Source of the DNA: Blastomussa wellsi
Taxonomy: Eukaryota; Cnidaria; Anthozoa; Scleractinia; Plerogyridae
Assembly: GCA_947652115.1 (NCBI GenBank)
Contig: OX393574.1
Span: 11,919,418-11,983,417 of the forward strand
Direction: 5' to 3'
Length of the DNA: 64,000 nucleotides
How positions within the stretch are numbered: position 1 is the stretch's first letter; the number at the start of each line of letters is the position of its first letter. Of the stretch, positions 1-14,800 are shown one piece after another. The notes beneath the pieces were generated by a model. The model was not told the origin of the DNA, made no database searches, and saw only the letters and a list, made by a program, of their open reading frames with translations. Position numbers and translations under genes: made by a program.

Positions 1-150
1 TTCCACCTTTCTTGTTTTTTACTGATTGGCATACGCAAAAGGAGGTTCACAAACTTGATGCTACCACTGGAGAAGTACTCAGTAGTTACAGCATCGGCGG
101 TGGTCGGCCAATGGGCATTGTAGCTTACGACCACGCCCGGCAACCTCCTG
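1..150 (+). CDS. E1 (partial): last blade of a YWTD propeller
   Basis: Reads from base 3, with FFTDWH and a following DATTGEVL stretch, and ends before gtaagt in phase 1. It aligns almost residue for residue with the end of E27, so the missing 5' part is probably one long 810-bp exon like E27. Confidence 0.85.
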
Positions 151-3100
151 GTAAGTTAAAGGGGCCCTGCATGTCAAAGACATATGTAAGGAGTCCGAAG
201 GTAAAATCGTCGTTCATGACTGTCACGGCATTATTTTAGACACGGATTGGATTTCATTTTAGACATACATGTTTTGTCCCACAATTTTAAACAAATTGTT
301 GCATGGGCATACCGGCCGTAAAGACAAAATACACTATTGAAACACGGGCTTCTAATGCGTTAAACAGGGGATCGTATGTTTTCCCCGTTAATTATTCCTG
401 AATTAAATTTAATTGATTTAAATTAAACAAGAGAGTTGGGAGTTATAGAAAGGCCCTTCCCCGTGGGTTTCCGTGATAATAAGCCGGGTTCGCACGTGTC
501 TTGAAAATGGTTGAAAGCCCTTGAATGGGCCTTTTTGCAGGATCCCGTCACATGGTACAAAATCCGCCATGCTGGACGGCAAGCTTAATATTATTCCTGC
601 ACTTGGGCATCCAAAATAAAGAAAAGTCAAGCTTGACTGGACAAAGTCGCTTTGTTCTGGACCTCCCACTGCATAACTTGCATTCTTTTGTGTCCCAGCT
701 TGGCTGATTTTGTACTACGTGACCGCATCCTGAAAAGGGCCTAGTTTAGATGTCTGATTTTAAAGCATTTAAAGAATCTGGCCCACCCATTATGCATAGC
801 GAGTCAAACCGCCATTTTTGGGGCCCCCGAAAAAGCGAATTTTAGCGACCGACATATTTTATCCGTTTCCAGCGACGTTGAATGCTTCAAGCAGGTGACA
901 TCTTAAGGAAAATATACTCCTCGCTAATTTTTCTTTCTTTGGGGTCCGTTATTTTTTGTACAATTGCTTTTTGTGATAACAATAACAATAATAGAGGCGC
1001 GTGATGCAAAGTGGGTGGTTCAGGCTCTTTAAAGTACTTGAAATTGGTTTTTGATCCTTGAAAGTCCTTGACGTTTTATTGAACAAAGTCGAAAAATATG
1101 AACGTACAGAAAGCCAGTAAAGCAAATGTTCACGTAAACAGGATATAAGCGTCTTCAATTGCTAACAAAATGCGTAAAATATTCGCTCCCAGTGCTCTCT
1201 CGTTAAAATTCCAATTAGGGTCCTTGGAAGTCCTTGAAAAGCCCTTGAATTTTAGACCTAAAAAGCTTACGAACCCTAATAAGGTACCTCATATTACTCG
1301 ATATAATGGTTCCTTTTTCGCTACCTTAGATTTTGCTATGACGTCGATACATAAAAGGCGTGCTGTAGAATTTAGTAATGATGCAAGTAACTACACAAAA
1401 TTCGACAAAATATAACGAGAGCAAAGCATTGTATATCAAAACTCAAACTTTTGACAAACCTTTATTTCAATATAAAAATGTTCCTAAGAGAATTTTTGTT
1501 CAGTCGTTTATTAAAACAGATAGTTCCTTAAAGTTTTATCAGACTAGGGTCAAATACACAAAATCGTCAGAAAATACTGGTAAGCCATTTTCAGCATTTT
1601 AATCTTGTCGAAACCACGTCGTACGCCTAAGCTAATGTCAATAAATTTGCATCTCAAACTAGCTCGAAAATCGACGTAATCCAAACTCTAAACTGTAGAA
1701 CATCAAATTCTCACAGAAAAGTACTAAAATTCAGAGGATGCCACTGCCTACTTGAGGATTCGGAAAGAATGAAGCTTGTAAATAAATTTCGCACAGCATC
1801 GGCCCTGTTCTTTTTCGTTGCTTTCGCGTGTTGGAGATATTAGGTTCCAGTCCACCGCGGGAAACTAGTGCGATCTTACAATCCCCGCTAAAATGCCCCG
1901 CTATTTGAAGGTGCGTCTTAAATTCCTCGCCCCCCGTGACGCTGTTAAATATGCGTTAATTGTCCGGTATGGACGTGTATATTCCCCGCCTTATCCCGGG
2001 GGTCGGGGAGTGGGGGTTTCAATTGACTAGTGCATTACAAGATTTGTAATAACAATGAATTGAAATATATCTTAATTGTATACTCCGTTAATCTCACGAC
2101 ATTTTTTGTCTTTAAAAGCTTCCAGTCCTTGCGTTCAGAACAATGGAGGGTGCAGCCATTTCTGTGTAGCAAAAACATCTGGTTACGAATGCGTGTGTCC
2201 TGTCGGTTTGACTGTAAAGCAAGATGGAAAGACATGCGAAAATAGTGAGTAATGTAATGTATGTTTTGACTTAATTTTTATACTTATTGAGCAGTAAGAT
2301 TGACGAAATAATTCTACTGAACAATGCTCACAATTTTCAATGAGAATGTTCAAAAATTGTTGGGCTGATCTTTGGAGGCAATGCCATGGTTGGCAAACCG
2401 CGCCTAACTAAAAATGTCTTTTGTAACAGTACAAAAACCTTTTTCGAGAAAATACGGTTTTAGGTACATTCTATTCAGTTACTTTACAGGTAATAAGCGT
2501 TGGTATTTGACTATAGCGTACAATGGCTATTGTTCTCAGGACGTCTACTTATAGTTTGAGAAATGTATAGGTTACTATGAAGCAGTGACGATGTTCGTTA
2601 TCATAATGGAGGCGGTAAAGTAACACGCGTTTGATTCTTCCGTTGTTTTAATTACGTCAGCAAATTATTGTTTCTTCGTTTGTTTCGCGAGTCAAACATT
2701 TAATGGAATGGATTCCATTTGCTTTATTAAAGAGTACTTATGGAGGTTTCGTTTTGTTAAAGGTGAGCTTGTGGTCAGAAGTGCAAAAAAATGCGAGTGC
2801 AGTGGACTCCCTTGAAACCTCCAAGGGGATTATGAGAAATGGGGTGAGGAGGCGGGGAGGGGGGACTTTTGTTATGACAAAGCTGTCAGAGCCGCACAAT
2901 CAAATTCAGTATTAGTAATATAAGCGTGCTCTGGGGACGCTGGTAACGCGAGGAAATCGCTTCGCCATATTTGTTTTTTTTTTTTCTGGGGCGCGTTTTT
3001 ATGTATATTTCCACTGGCAATGTTATGAAGCAATTTGTTCGTGCTTTTAGCTATGCACCATCGAGTTATGGTAGGGAGTCATGTGCGACGCCGGATACGT

Positions 3101-6100
3101 GGGAGATTTGGGTGGCTAGATCCACCACTGAATATTGTCGCGTTTTGATTTTTCTCTTGTCATGGTAATCGATTGAAGCGTTAGTAGAGTAATCTTTCCC
3201 TTTGTATGAGCATACAATGTACAGTCTTAAAGTGCACCTAACCCCAAAATATTTTTTTCGCTAAAATAAACCTTTGCACCACTTCGAAAAGCATTGCAAC
3301 TTTCGTTTCTCCTTTTTACCAAATTCTGACTACTTATAGCATTCAAAAGTTACGAAAAACTGTACATCGTTTGTTCCACGACCGAGTCAGAAGGGGCATG
3401 GGTCTATTCCTGATTTGACGTCACAAACTGATTTGCATGCATGTTTACAAAGACTTGATGCGATGCAAATCAGTTTGTGACGTCAAATCAGGAATAGACC
3501 CACGCCCCTTCTGACTCGGTCGTGGAACGTATGATGTACAGTTTTTCGTAACCTTTGAATGCTATATATAGTCCGAATTTTGTAAAAGGGAGAAACGAAA
3601 GGTGCAATGCGTTTGGAACTGGTGCAAAGGATTATTTTAGCGAAAAAAATATTTTGGGGTTAGGTGCACTTTAAGGTTTTTGCTCGTTGCGTTAGCTTTT
3701 CATATCACTGTGGCTCTACCCGCCTAGCTTACTCAAGGCCACATTGGTGTAGCTGCATGCCTGTATGATGCTGTTCATAATAAGCCTAACTCGTTTCTTT
3801 CTCGACATTGCAGGAGTGAGAAAGTTTATTTTGTTTGCCGACGCCGACGACAAATCCATAAATTATATTCCATTGGATGTCAACTACATCATCTCTCGAA
3901 ATCTTTTCAAACATCCTGCAAATCAGCGTCCCATTGCCTTGGATTTTGATCATGTAGAAGATCGAGTGTACTGGTCAGACATCGAACAGGGTCGAATCTT
4001 AAGCGCGTTTTTTAATGCAACTTCAATGAGGACTTTGTTTCACTGCAATGTCCAAACACCTGGTGGCTTGGCCATTGATTATGTAGGACGAAACATCTAC
4101 TGGACTGATACCGGCACCAATAGGATTGAGGTTGGTCGGCTTGATGGAACAAGCAGGAAACTGTTGATTAAAAATGGACTTGATCAGCCCAGGGCGATAT
4201 TACTGGATGTGAGAAATGGGTAGGTGAAGATGGCAATTTTTAAATATCTTCAAACGTGCGGTGGAATATAAAAATTGTATCTCTTTATATTAGAATAATC
4301 GAGCGCGCGGGAAGGGAAGCCGTTTCAATTGAAGCAAAAAAGGCATCAACTGTGTGTGAGCAAAATTAACTTGAAAGTTCGGAAAATCTTCTTTTTTTTC
4401 TCGATTTTTTTTTTGTTTCTTTGCAAACGTTTCCAGCAAGTTTCAAAGATTTTTCGTCTAAACAAGACATTTTGACAGCAAAAATTGACCAACCACAGCG
4501 CGCGTACTAACTGAGAGATATGATGAAGTGGTTTAATGGAGTGCCGTAAATCCAAAATCCAAAGCAAGCCACCAAGATCACAAACAAATCTAGTAAACAA
4601 CGTTATAGTCGATACAGATGCGTGTTGATGAAGCGAAGCGCGATAAAACGTTTGTACGAAAGTCACGATTGCTAAATTTACTTACTTCTGATAAGATGAA
4701 GTTAATAAAGAACTTGGGCATTACAACAACTTTGCGCGCACTTGATACATATGAGTTCGTGTCTAAGTCGTTTTCAGCTTTTAGATTTTTTGATTTTAAA
4801 GATGTAGAGCAAACCGAATCTACCGTTGAATATGTTATTATTGGCTGAGTATGAGGAGCCGTATTGGAAATATCTGACTTTAGGTCCGTGCGTCCTGATC
4901 GAGAACCAAATATTTTCCTCTCCGGCCCGACCTTACTGAGTTGACAAGCATTATATATCATGTGGCCATTGTTTTTAATTATCGAGGTTTTCCTTTTATG
5001 GGTGTTCCACGCTCTCTAAGAGAAGTCTCTGAAGGCTATTCTGAAGGCAAGTAATTTGAGAAGAGATGGAAGCAATGGATGTACATACAAAGTATTCAAA
5101 CTTTTAAATAATTGTCAAGATCAAAATCACATGTTTGAATTTGGCTGGGCCGTATGCTTTTCGTCGTAGAAATGTTGAGTGTATTTCATTTTTAGTGCTT
5201 TTTATTGCTTTTAGCATGATGTACTGGACAGACTGGGGCGCCAATCCAATGATCGAACATGCTCAGATGGACGGTTCAGCGAGGCGAGCCATTGTAACAG
5301 GAAACTTGGCTTGGCCAAATGGGCTCACTATCGACCAAGCTACAAACCGTCTGTTCTGGGCTGATGCTAAATTGGACAAAATTGAAGTGTCGGACCTCAA
5401 TGGAGGAAACAGACAGCTTATAATATCATCTGCGGCTAATATCCATCCTTACGGACTGGGGGTGTACCAAAACGTGCTATACTGGACTGACTGGAACAGC
5501 AAGAGCATTTCCCGTTACAATTTAACGAGTGGAAACCAGGATATGATAGTTACTGGCCTTCACCAGCCAATGGACATTCACGTGTTTGATCCTTCATTGA
5601 TGTTTTCAGGTACGAAGTTAATTGATATTTTCTCTCCTTGAAATACGCTCTTATGAACTTCTGCATTTTACGTTAAGGTGGCTCGATCGGATTTTCGAGT
5701 GACAATACCTTTCAACTTTGAGCAGCTAATGTACCGCCAAAGAGTATCTGACAGAAAATCGAGTGCTCCAAGTGCACTAGAGAAAGATCAAAGTTTCAGA
5801 TGAAATACGTTTTAACGTGATCTCAGTTACCATAGCAACGAAGTGACGTCATGCTCCACTTTACTTGAGACCGAATAACTTGTCACCAAGAGATAATTTT
5901 GGAAAAACCTTCCTGTATTGACCTGACATACTTTTCTTGATGTCTGCCAAATTTGAAGAATTTTTATAAGAGCGATTTCGAGAAAATTAATGGCGAAGTT
6001 TTAAGATGTTGAAATACAACAAAATCGTATTAGTTCCTGAAATGATATTAAACGTTTGTTCACCAGGCTTCATGTCAGATTACTTTGGTCTGAAATAAAT

Positions 6101-9100
6101 TGAATAGCATCCAATTGCATTTGGTGAAAATCTTAGCAAAATCGTTCCATTCGATTTCTGAAAACACTGGCTTGAATATCAACAGGAGTGAAGTGTTATT
6201 TTGCGTTTCGTCAAAATTGACCCTATATTTATTAAAATGGTCGCTATTTGAAAAGCGGTATATATATTTTTCTAAAAATTATTCTTCAGGTAGATTAACC
6301 ATTAGTATATTTTAAGCTCCGACTATTGCATTTCTAGCTTTTTGATTGGCTAAAAAACTCCGACTATGAGCCAATAGGCGGAGTTTTACGTCATATGGAA
6401 AATCTTTCTAAACTTTGAACACTTTCTTTAGACTTGAAAACTTCCAAAATCGTCTGTTTACCTTGTATTTAACCGGTTAAATAATTCGAGCTTGGTTTTC
6501 GCCACAAGTTGACGACAGATTGTCGTTTGCGTAGCTGTCACTTTCGTTCAGCTTTTTGTTATGTAATGATCAGGTGATGGCGGGAGTCGGGGCGCGTGTG
6601 ACCGGAAGTTGTATTCTCTTTCCGGACGCTTTGTAAAATTGTGGAAATAAAAATCGGCGGCAAAACCCGGTTTGAGAATTTACTAAAACAATTATTCCAT
6701 TCGCCCTTGTTGGATATGAAGTGATTATAACCAACTCGCGCTACGCGCTCGTTGGTTATTTTATCACTTCATATCCAACGCGGGCTCTTGGAATAATTGT
6801 TATACATATAATTGAAACATTCTAAGGCTGTCAATTCGTAGCCTCAACTTTGGTAAACATTGTGCTTATTTTCCGTCTAGTCGCTTGTTGTTCTAATTAT
6901 AACAATCCATTGTCTCGAATCTCCGTGCAATTGTAAATTTCAATGCCTTATTAATTAATGTAACGATATATGAATTAAAGACGCATTGAAATGTACAGTT
7001 GCAACGGAGATTCAAGGCAAGTGACTATGCGTACCAGGCGTGTTGTATTTTAACACCTTAAAACTTCACCATAAATTTTCTCGAAATCGCTCTTATAAAA
7101 ATTCTTCAAATTTGGCAGACTCCAAGAAAAGTATGCCAGGTTAAAGATCCAGGAAGGGTTTTCTAAAATTTTCATTGATGACAGGTTATTCGGTCTCGAG
7201 TAAAGTGGGGCATGACGTCACTACGTTGCTATGGTTACTCCGATCCCGACAAAATGAACTTCATCTGAAACTTTGATCTCTCTAGTGCACCTGGAGCAAT
7301 CGATTTTCTGTCGGATACTCTATGGTGGTACACTAGCTGCTCAAAGTTGAACGGTATCGTCACTCAAAAAATCCGATCGAGCCACCTTAAACATCATTCA
7401 AACTGTGTGATGTTGCCTTTTGCAACAAACGGTCACATGGTACAAAATCCGCCAAGCTGGAGAGCAAGCTTATTATTATTCCCGCACTGGGGCATCCAAA
7501 ATAAAGAAAAGTCAAGCTTGACTGGCTGAAGTCGCTTTGTTTGGCTGTCCCAGTGTGGAAATGATAATAAGATTGCCCTCCAGCATCGCGAATTTTGTAC
7601 CATGTGACCATTTGCTATTACTATTGCTATTAACTTGGATTCCTAAACACCAGCGTTCTAACCTTTGACCAGGATCATTTTGTGCTGCTTCATTGCCTAT
7701 GAATTTTGCGCCCCGCGGTCTCTTTTAGGTCAGCATTGAACTTTTTCGCGGGAAACACGTTTACTAGGGCAGTTAGTTATATTACATTCTTTTATTGATT
7801 ATATTAGGTCCCCATAATTGTTCTCAAAGCAATGGACTCTGCAGTCATTTGTGCCTTCTAAAGCCAGGAGGATACCAGTGTGCATGTCCAACGGGCATTT
7901 CCCTCAAATCTGATGGGAAAACCTGTGACTATGGTGAGGAGTCATTTACTGTATTAGTAAGGAGTCCCTTCAGTTGCGTCCTTCTATTTTTAAACATGTA
8001 CTGGCTGCCGTCATTTTGAATTTGAAAGTCATAGATTTAGAGCCAACATTTGGTACACAGGATATTTTTTTGCCTAAGGTACGTGCAGATGAAAATTTAA
8101 AGGGGCGCTGTCATGGGGATCCTACTGTCCCGTGTCAATTCTGCCGCAATCCATTTCATTGTGCCTGTTATCATGTACAAAATACTCCTACAGGATTGTC
8201 TAGAAGAGTTCGAATAAAATTTTAGTAGAGAGAACGAACCATTTTTTTTTTCGTTGTTAGCTTTCTTTTCACAGGTATTTGTCTTTATTCGTTTAATTTG
8301 TTTTTTTCCCAGTTGCGTTTGACAAGTCAAGCTCAGAGAAATTCATGATCGTAGCTGAGGCGGATATGGGGAATATTTACAAAGTTCCTCTCGCTGTGCC
8401 GCTCACGCCGTGCTTTCCACTGGGAATCAACAAAAACATCATAAGACCTGTAGCCGTCGATTACGATCCAGTTGAAGGGAAAATCTACTGGACAGACGTG
8501 ACCTTAAAGCTTGTCGCCAGAGCATTTCCTAATGGCTCTTCAGTTGAAGTCATTGCGCACAGTAATGTTGTTAATCCTGATGGAATAGCAGTAGATTATG
8601 TTGGACGAAATCTTTATTGGACCGACAAGGAAACTAGTAAAATCGAGGTAGCGCGATTGGATGGGTCATCTAGAAGGAGCCTAATCTCATCAGGCATTGA
8701 ACATCCAAGAGCTATACTACTGGATATTGCAGAAAGGTAATCTAGAAAGCTAAAGAGTTAGATAGTATTCAATTTGATATCGGAAATTTTGTAAAACAAC
8801 GTCCTCAGGTTAAGTCGTTCTACAGATATTTAATTGGATCTTCGCGATTTTCGGAAACATGAGGACATTGTGGAAAACGTCAGGAAACTTTCACAGTCTT
8901 TCCAGGTGAAAGGCTAGATTATGCAACTGGAAGTAATTTTGTGGTGGTTATGAGATCTTCGAGAGATTATATTTATTTATCTCAATATTTTTTTTTTACC
9001 TGGCTTCGGACAATGACGGACTTTGTCGTGAGACCGAGATCGTTTCTCCAACTTTCTCCCACACCCGCTCTCTTCAGGCAGCCTCTGGAATAAAAATGCC

Positions 9101-11708
9101 CCACGTGGCCTTTTTTTTCTTTCCAGGAAGATGTATTGGAGCGACTGGGGATTATCCCCAAAGATCGAACAAACTAACATGGACGCTTCTGCCAGGGCAA
9201 CTCTCGTCAGCTCCGGACTTTTTTGGGTGAACTCGCTCGCTCTGGATTACCAAAACAGACTGCTGTACTGGTGCGATGCTGGCCTTGATAGGATCGAAAG
9301 GGTTGACCTGCAAGGAAATAACCGGTTGCTTATACTGGATTTATCACAGGGTAATAGGCACCCATTTGGACTCGCTCTATCTGATAACTCTCTGTATTGG
9401 ACTGATTGGCATCATCATAGTGTTCACAGATACAACCTCATAACTTCTGTTCATGAAGTCATGTTAGGAGGCATGGGAACTCCAATGGAGCTGCACATTC
9501 ATGATCACTCGAAAGTTTACACAGGTAAACCTTTCTACTCAATTTGATTCACCAAGTCCGCAAGTTTTTTGTTAAACTGCTTGGAAATTAAAAGTCGTTG
9601 ATAGGACCCGTTATGATAACGTACTGCTTACGGTTGTGAACTAGGTATTCACGTTAAAATTTAATTTCTTTGCTGAAACTAGAACTGTCAAAGTTCCAAT
9701 AGTGTAACTCAAAACAGCTAGAAAACAACAATTCGCTTAATTTGGATTTCCCCATATTTTGTGTGTTTTTCTCAAATCGATAACACTCCTATAAACTTCG
9801 ATGATAGGAGGTCAATGCGTCATACTTTGTATGAAGTTGACAGCTGAAGCAAAACTTGCCTAAAAGCTGAAAGCTGATTGACAATGGGTACGAAAATTAT
9901 AAAAAGATGAAAGTTTTGTCATTTAGACGTGAACGTTACGTATGTAGAGAATATTACCCATAAACGGTTTGAACAAAGGGTGGAAATTTGTTCTTTCAAG
10001 AAATGGTTTTCCCTCATAACTCGACAGGGATAAACAAGGAAAACCTCTTTCCGTGAGTTGATTACTTCAACTAAATTGTCCCATACCGATTGAATATGTT
10101 ATGTAATTACCGAAATAACAAGATTACACCACATTGCCTTATAGGGACCACCAGTTGCTCCCATTTAAATGGAGGCTGCAGTCACCTTTGTCTTCCAAAT
10201 CCTTATGGTCACCAGTGTTTTTGCCCAGAGGGTGTACAGCTAAAGCCAGGAGATGCCTACACTTGTCAAGGAGGTAATTACATCTCCATAGTAATATTTA
10301 AAGGGCTTGCTGGAATATTTGCATTATAAAGCCGTTAAATGAATAATGAGACTACTGGAAATGACAACTTGAAAATTAAAAGTCTCTTTACTCGGTCGCT
10401 ATAAGGTATGAATCATTTAGAGTTTTCTAGGCAAAGTAAAAGTATACACCAGTCCTGAGTTGAGGTTATCTGGTTTTTAGCAGACAGAAAGTAAAAGAAC
10501 TTTATCACAAATATACCTCTTCATGCTTGTTGATATTTAACTTGAGTTTTGTTCGAACTCAATACAATCTTTCTATATTTAACCGCCAATTTCGTCTCCC
10601 TACAGTAGTATTTTCTTCGTTCACCTTCTCACCTTTTGTTATGTTTTGTGAAATAGTGAATCGTTGTTCTCAACTGTCTGCACCAGCCCACGGAAGTTTA
10701 GGGTCTTGTTCCAATTTGCCAGGACAAACCTGTCAGTTTTCGTGTGACATCGGGTACATCCTGACTGGATCCACGACACGGACATGTACCAGCGCTGGAG
10801 CATGGACTGGAACACAACCTCAGTGTCATGGTGAGGTTGTTATTAAGTAACATTTGTAGGAATACTGTGAAGGTTTACATGCTATTACTTAATTTCAACA
10901 CATCAGTCTCACAAGATAACTGATACAAACAGGCAAACAGGCAGACAGATAGACAGACTGCCAGACAGACAAAAACAAGAATGGCGCACGGACGGCCATG
11001 CAAAGACGTATACTCTGCTAGATAAACACAGATAAACAGAAAAATAGAAAGACCTGCAGACAGGCAGGCAAACAAATACACACAGACAGTGAGAGACAGA
11101 CAGACGGACGGATGGATGGACAGACAGCCTAATGGACGGACGGACAGACAAACAGACAGACGGTCAGAAATTAATCGAGCTCTTCATAAAGAGATCCTCT
11201 ACTTTCATGCCTCTAAAATGGACACCTGAAATTTCAAACGTTTATTTTTATCTTTCAGCTGTTACGTGTCCAGCTTTACTAGCACCACCTAATGGCCACC
11301 GACAAGGATGCTCTGGGACAACAACCGAGGTTCATGGCACAGTCTGCCTGTTTTCCTGTAATCCTGGTTTTATTGCTTTCGGTTCATCGTCAAGGAAATG
11401 CCTTCAAAACGGAACCTGGAGTGGCCAAGATTTCCACTGCCAAGGTGAAATAAATGATTGTCTTTCTACGCTTTAAATTGGTTTTAAAACGACAGTTATT
11501 TTGTTCGTTGCGTTAAAAGGTATCAGCTGTGGACCATTGAACACTCCTTCAAGAGCCGTACTACTAACCCCTTCATGTGGGACTACTTATGGATCGAACT
11601 GCTTATTTGGATGTCAAAGTGGATATGGCAGCAAAGTTGGAAATGTGACTAGAACATGTTTACAGACTGGACAATGGAGTGGAAACTCCATTGCCTGCAC
11701 AGGTATAT

Positions 11709-11807
<99 letters not shown>

Positions 11808-14800
11808 TTTATTTAAGTGTCAATGTATTTAGCACTACTGTGCTAATTGGGGACACTGTAAATACGTAAACAAATATTGTAAATGAAACGGAAAGTTCTT
11901 AAAAATCCCAACTGGCAGGAGGCAAGCCAGTTGGCTATTTACAAAGCGTGGAGGAGTTGAATTCGGGACCACCGAAGACAAATCCGTTTTAGTGGCAGGG
12001 AGGAGGACTCGAACCCGTGACCACCGGATTACAAGTCCAGCGCCATGACCACTACGCCACGCTCGCCTCCTTTGGTGAGTTATGTTCTACAAAGTCAATG
12101 CCCAGTTTGTTGATTACACTGTTACGTATGGAAACATTCAATTCGATATCAAGACTCGATACTCTGGAGCAAGTTATCAAACAAAGCGAAAAGATCGGCC
12201 GCCAGTCTCAAGCAGTTTAAGACTTGGATGTAGTGGCTGCTATCTAATATACAATTCATAATAATTTTCATTTATCTTTTTCACGATTTCAGGACATGAA
12301 CTGATAGCCAGAACCTAACCAGATTCACAGTGAAAGCACTTTGTCGCACTGTCTTAATATTTTATAGTTGTTTTAGTTTATAGCTTGTTTGCTATTTATC
12401 CTCGAGTCGTTCACATTGCAGATATTCTTCCTCCAACGTTCAGTGTCACATGTCCAGGAAGTCCATTAATAGTGTATGCAGAACGCGGCCTGTTTTCAGC
12501 CCAAGTGAACTGGATCGAGCCGGTTGCTACTGATAACTCCGGAGTCCCTCCTACCTTGACGTCAAATTACCATCCTCCAAAAAGACTGGATCAGGGAACA
12601 TACGTCATCACATATACTGCTGTGGACCAATTAGGAAATAAAGCCACTTGCAGCTTCAGGGTTGAATTGATTGGTAACAAAATGTGATGCAACCTATGAC
12701 ATAAGCTCAATCAATTTCACTGTTTATGAGCCAATCAGAGGCGTGACTCGTTGGTATATCCACAACATCTTCCCTGGCCCTTTTGCAGCCTTCCCGTTTT
12801 CAGAAATAAGATTGTTGCGCAAAGTTGTCGTCTGAGATTACAAAAACCATACTGATAAGAAAGCGCAAAATGTACTTCATATACGCAGTCCAAAAATGTA
12901 AATGAGACGAGGAATATCAATTCTATCCTCAAGTTTTGCGACTCATTGCGAGATTTTAAAAGGCAAATATACCTGTTCTCGATTGTTTCATAACCAGAGG
13001 GTTCGAATAGGCTAACGTAAAAGCTTGTTGGACCGATAGTTCATATTCAAGTGCAATTATCTATGCAAGATTTCATCCCTTCAAGAGAGATATATGATTG
13101 AAGTGATTGGTAACAAAATATCTGTGAAATGGATCCTAGGAATCCTTGAAAGTATATATAAGGTTGCAAAACAACAGAGAGCTAGGATTCAATTAGTATC
13201 AAACGAAACTAGCAAAGGTTAAAAACGACATACCTCACAAGTTTAGCCTATTTTAATAACCAGGCCATTTGTGATAAGCTCCTTTTAAAATCTTATAAGA
13301 CTTATAAATAAATTTTGACCGTCAAGATGTTTTGACAAATATTTTGTTCATATTAATCTCATCAGTTATCAATTGCACAACACTGACGGTACGCGCGGGA
13401 GATCCACTGCGCGTGAGCAATTGCGGTAATCATTATGGGGCAATATGTAACTTTTCCTGTACGGTTGGTCATTGGTTGAATGGCTCGTCAACTGTCACGT
13501 GTGTTGCCCCTGGCAACAGACCACCAGGATTCTGGGACAATCCTGTACCTAGTTGTCCAGGTACGTAATGGAAAAGCAATGAGATTCTTTCGTGCGGTGA
13601 AAAATATATATTTGATGATGTAGCAGTCCAATTATTCACTTCAACTAAGTTATTTAGAAATCCTTTTAAAATGGAAATTTGGTCATTATTTAGTTATCAA
13701 ATGCGTACCTTTGAGCATCCCACCAAGAGCCAAATTGCTGAACCACTCATGTGGTCATACGTATGGATCAAACTGCGTATTTGGATGTCAAAACGGATAT
13801 GGCAGCACCGACGGAAATGTGACAAGAACGTGCTTGCAGACTGGACTGTGGAGTGGAATCCCTATCAACTGCACAGGTATCAGTTCTAGTTATTGTGAGT
13901 GGCAGCTGTGCTAGAAACTTTTGGATGGTTACTAATTTGCTCTCAAGTGTTTTTTAACGATTACAATTGCAATAGCTTCATGCAGAAGACTCAAATGTTT
14001 GAACCTGTTTGAACAGCATGACAAGCATTATTATTATGGGGTCTTCCAGTGCAAGAATAAATAGAAATGTATGAATTTGCGAATTAGGTCCCATTTATAT
14101 GGTCTCGGGTACCCGAGACAACCCTCCCCCTGAGTTACCCTGGGCGAGCCAACTTTTCACTAAAACATTGAAAAATTATACCAACCGTTTACATGATACT
14201 ACCCTAGTTGTCTCGGGGGGCGAGACAACTCGCGTGGGCGAGTTGTCTCGTCTCGGCAGGTAGGATAACCCTGGCAGACGGGACAACTATTTCTCATATA
14301 AACACTTTGGCTCGCCTACCCGGGACAACTCTGAACGTGCCGAGTGTCTCGTAGAGTCCGAATGTCAGGTTTTTAAGCAATAAAATGCACTAAAGAAATA
14401 GAATTTAACCCAGCAAGGCCTCCAGTGATCAAATAAACGAAAGAAATTCAAAGAAAGAAGGATAACTGGTGAGTTGGATATCAAAATACTTTATGAACAA
14501 TCAAACAGAATCAACTTTAACTCGGCTGACGGGGACAGATTTTGTCTCGGGAGAGAGAGTTGTCTCGGGTACCCGAGACCATTTAATTTAGGCCTTAGTT
14601 TCATTGTTATGAAGCTGTAGAAGTCCAAAGGTTTTGTAACTTGTGCAATACGTGTCCATATTGCAGATATCCTTCCTCCAATATTCGGTGCGACATGTCC
14701 ATCGAATCCCATGGTAGTGTATGCAGAACGCGGCCTGTTTTCAACCCAAGTGAACTGGACAGAGCCGGTTGCTATTGACAACTCAGGAGTCCCTCCTGTC

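Noticed and set aside
10875..11151. Cys-rich minus-strand ORFs
   Set aside because: They are translations of the CAGA minisatellite in different frames; composition explains them.
10925..11163. CRISPR-like array
   Set aside because: Short degenerate tetranucleotide units without spacers; eukaryotic minisatellite.
11990..12070. tRNA-Thr gene on the minus strand
   Set aside because: The anticodon arm looks good, but the T and acceptor stems do not pair and a SINE body with an ATT tail follows.
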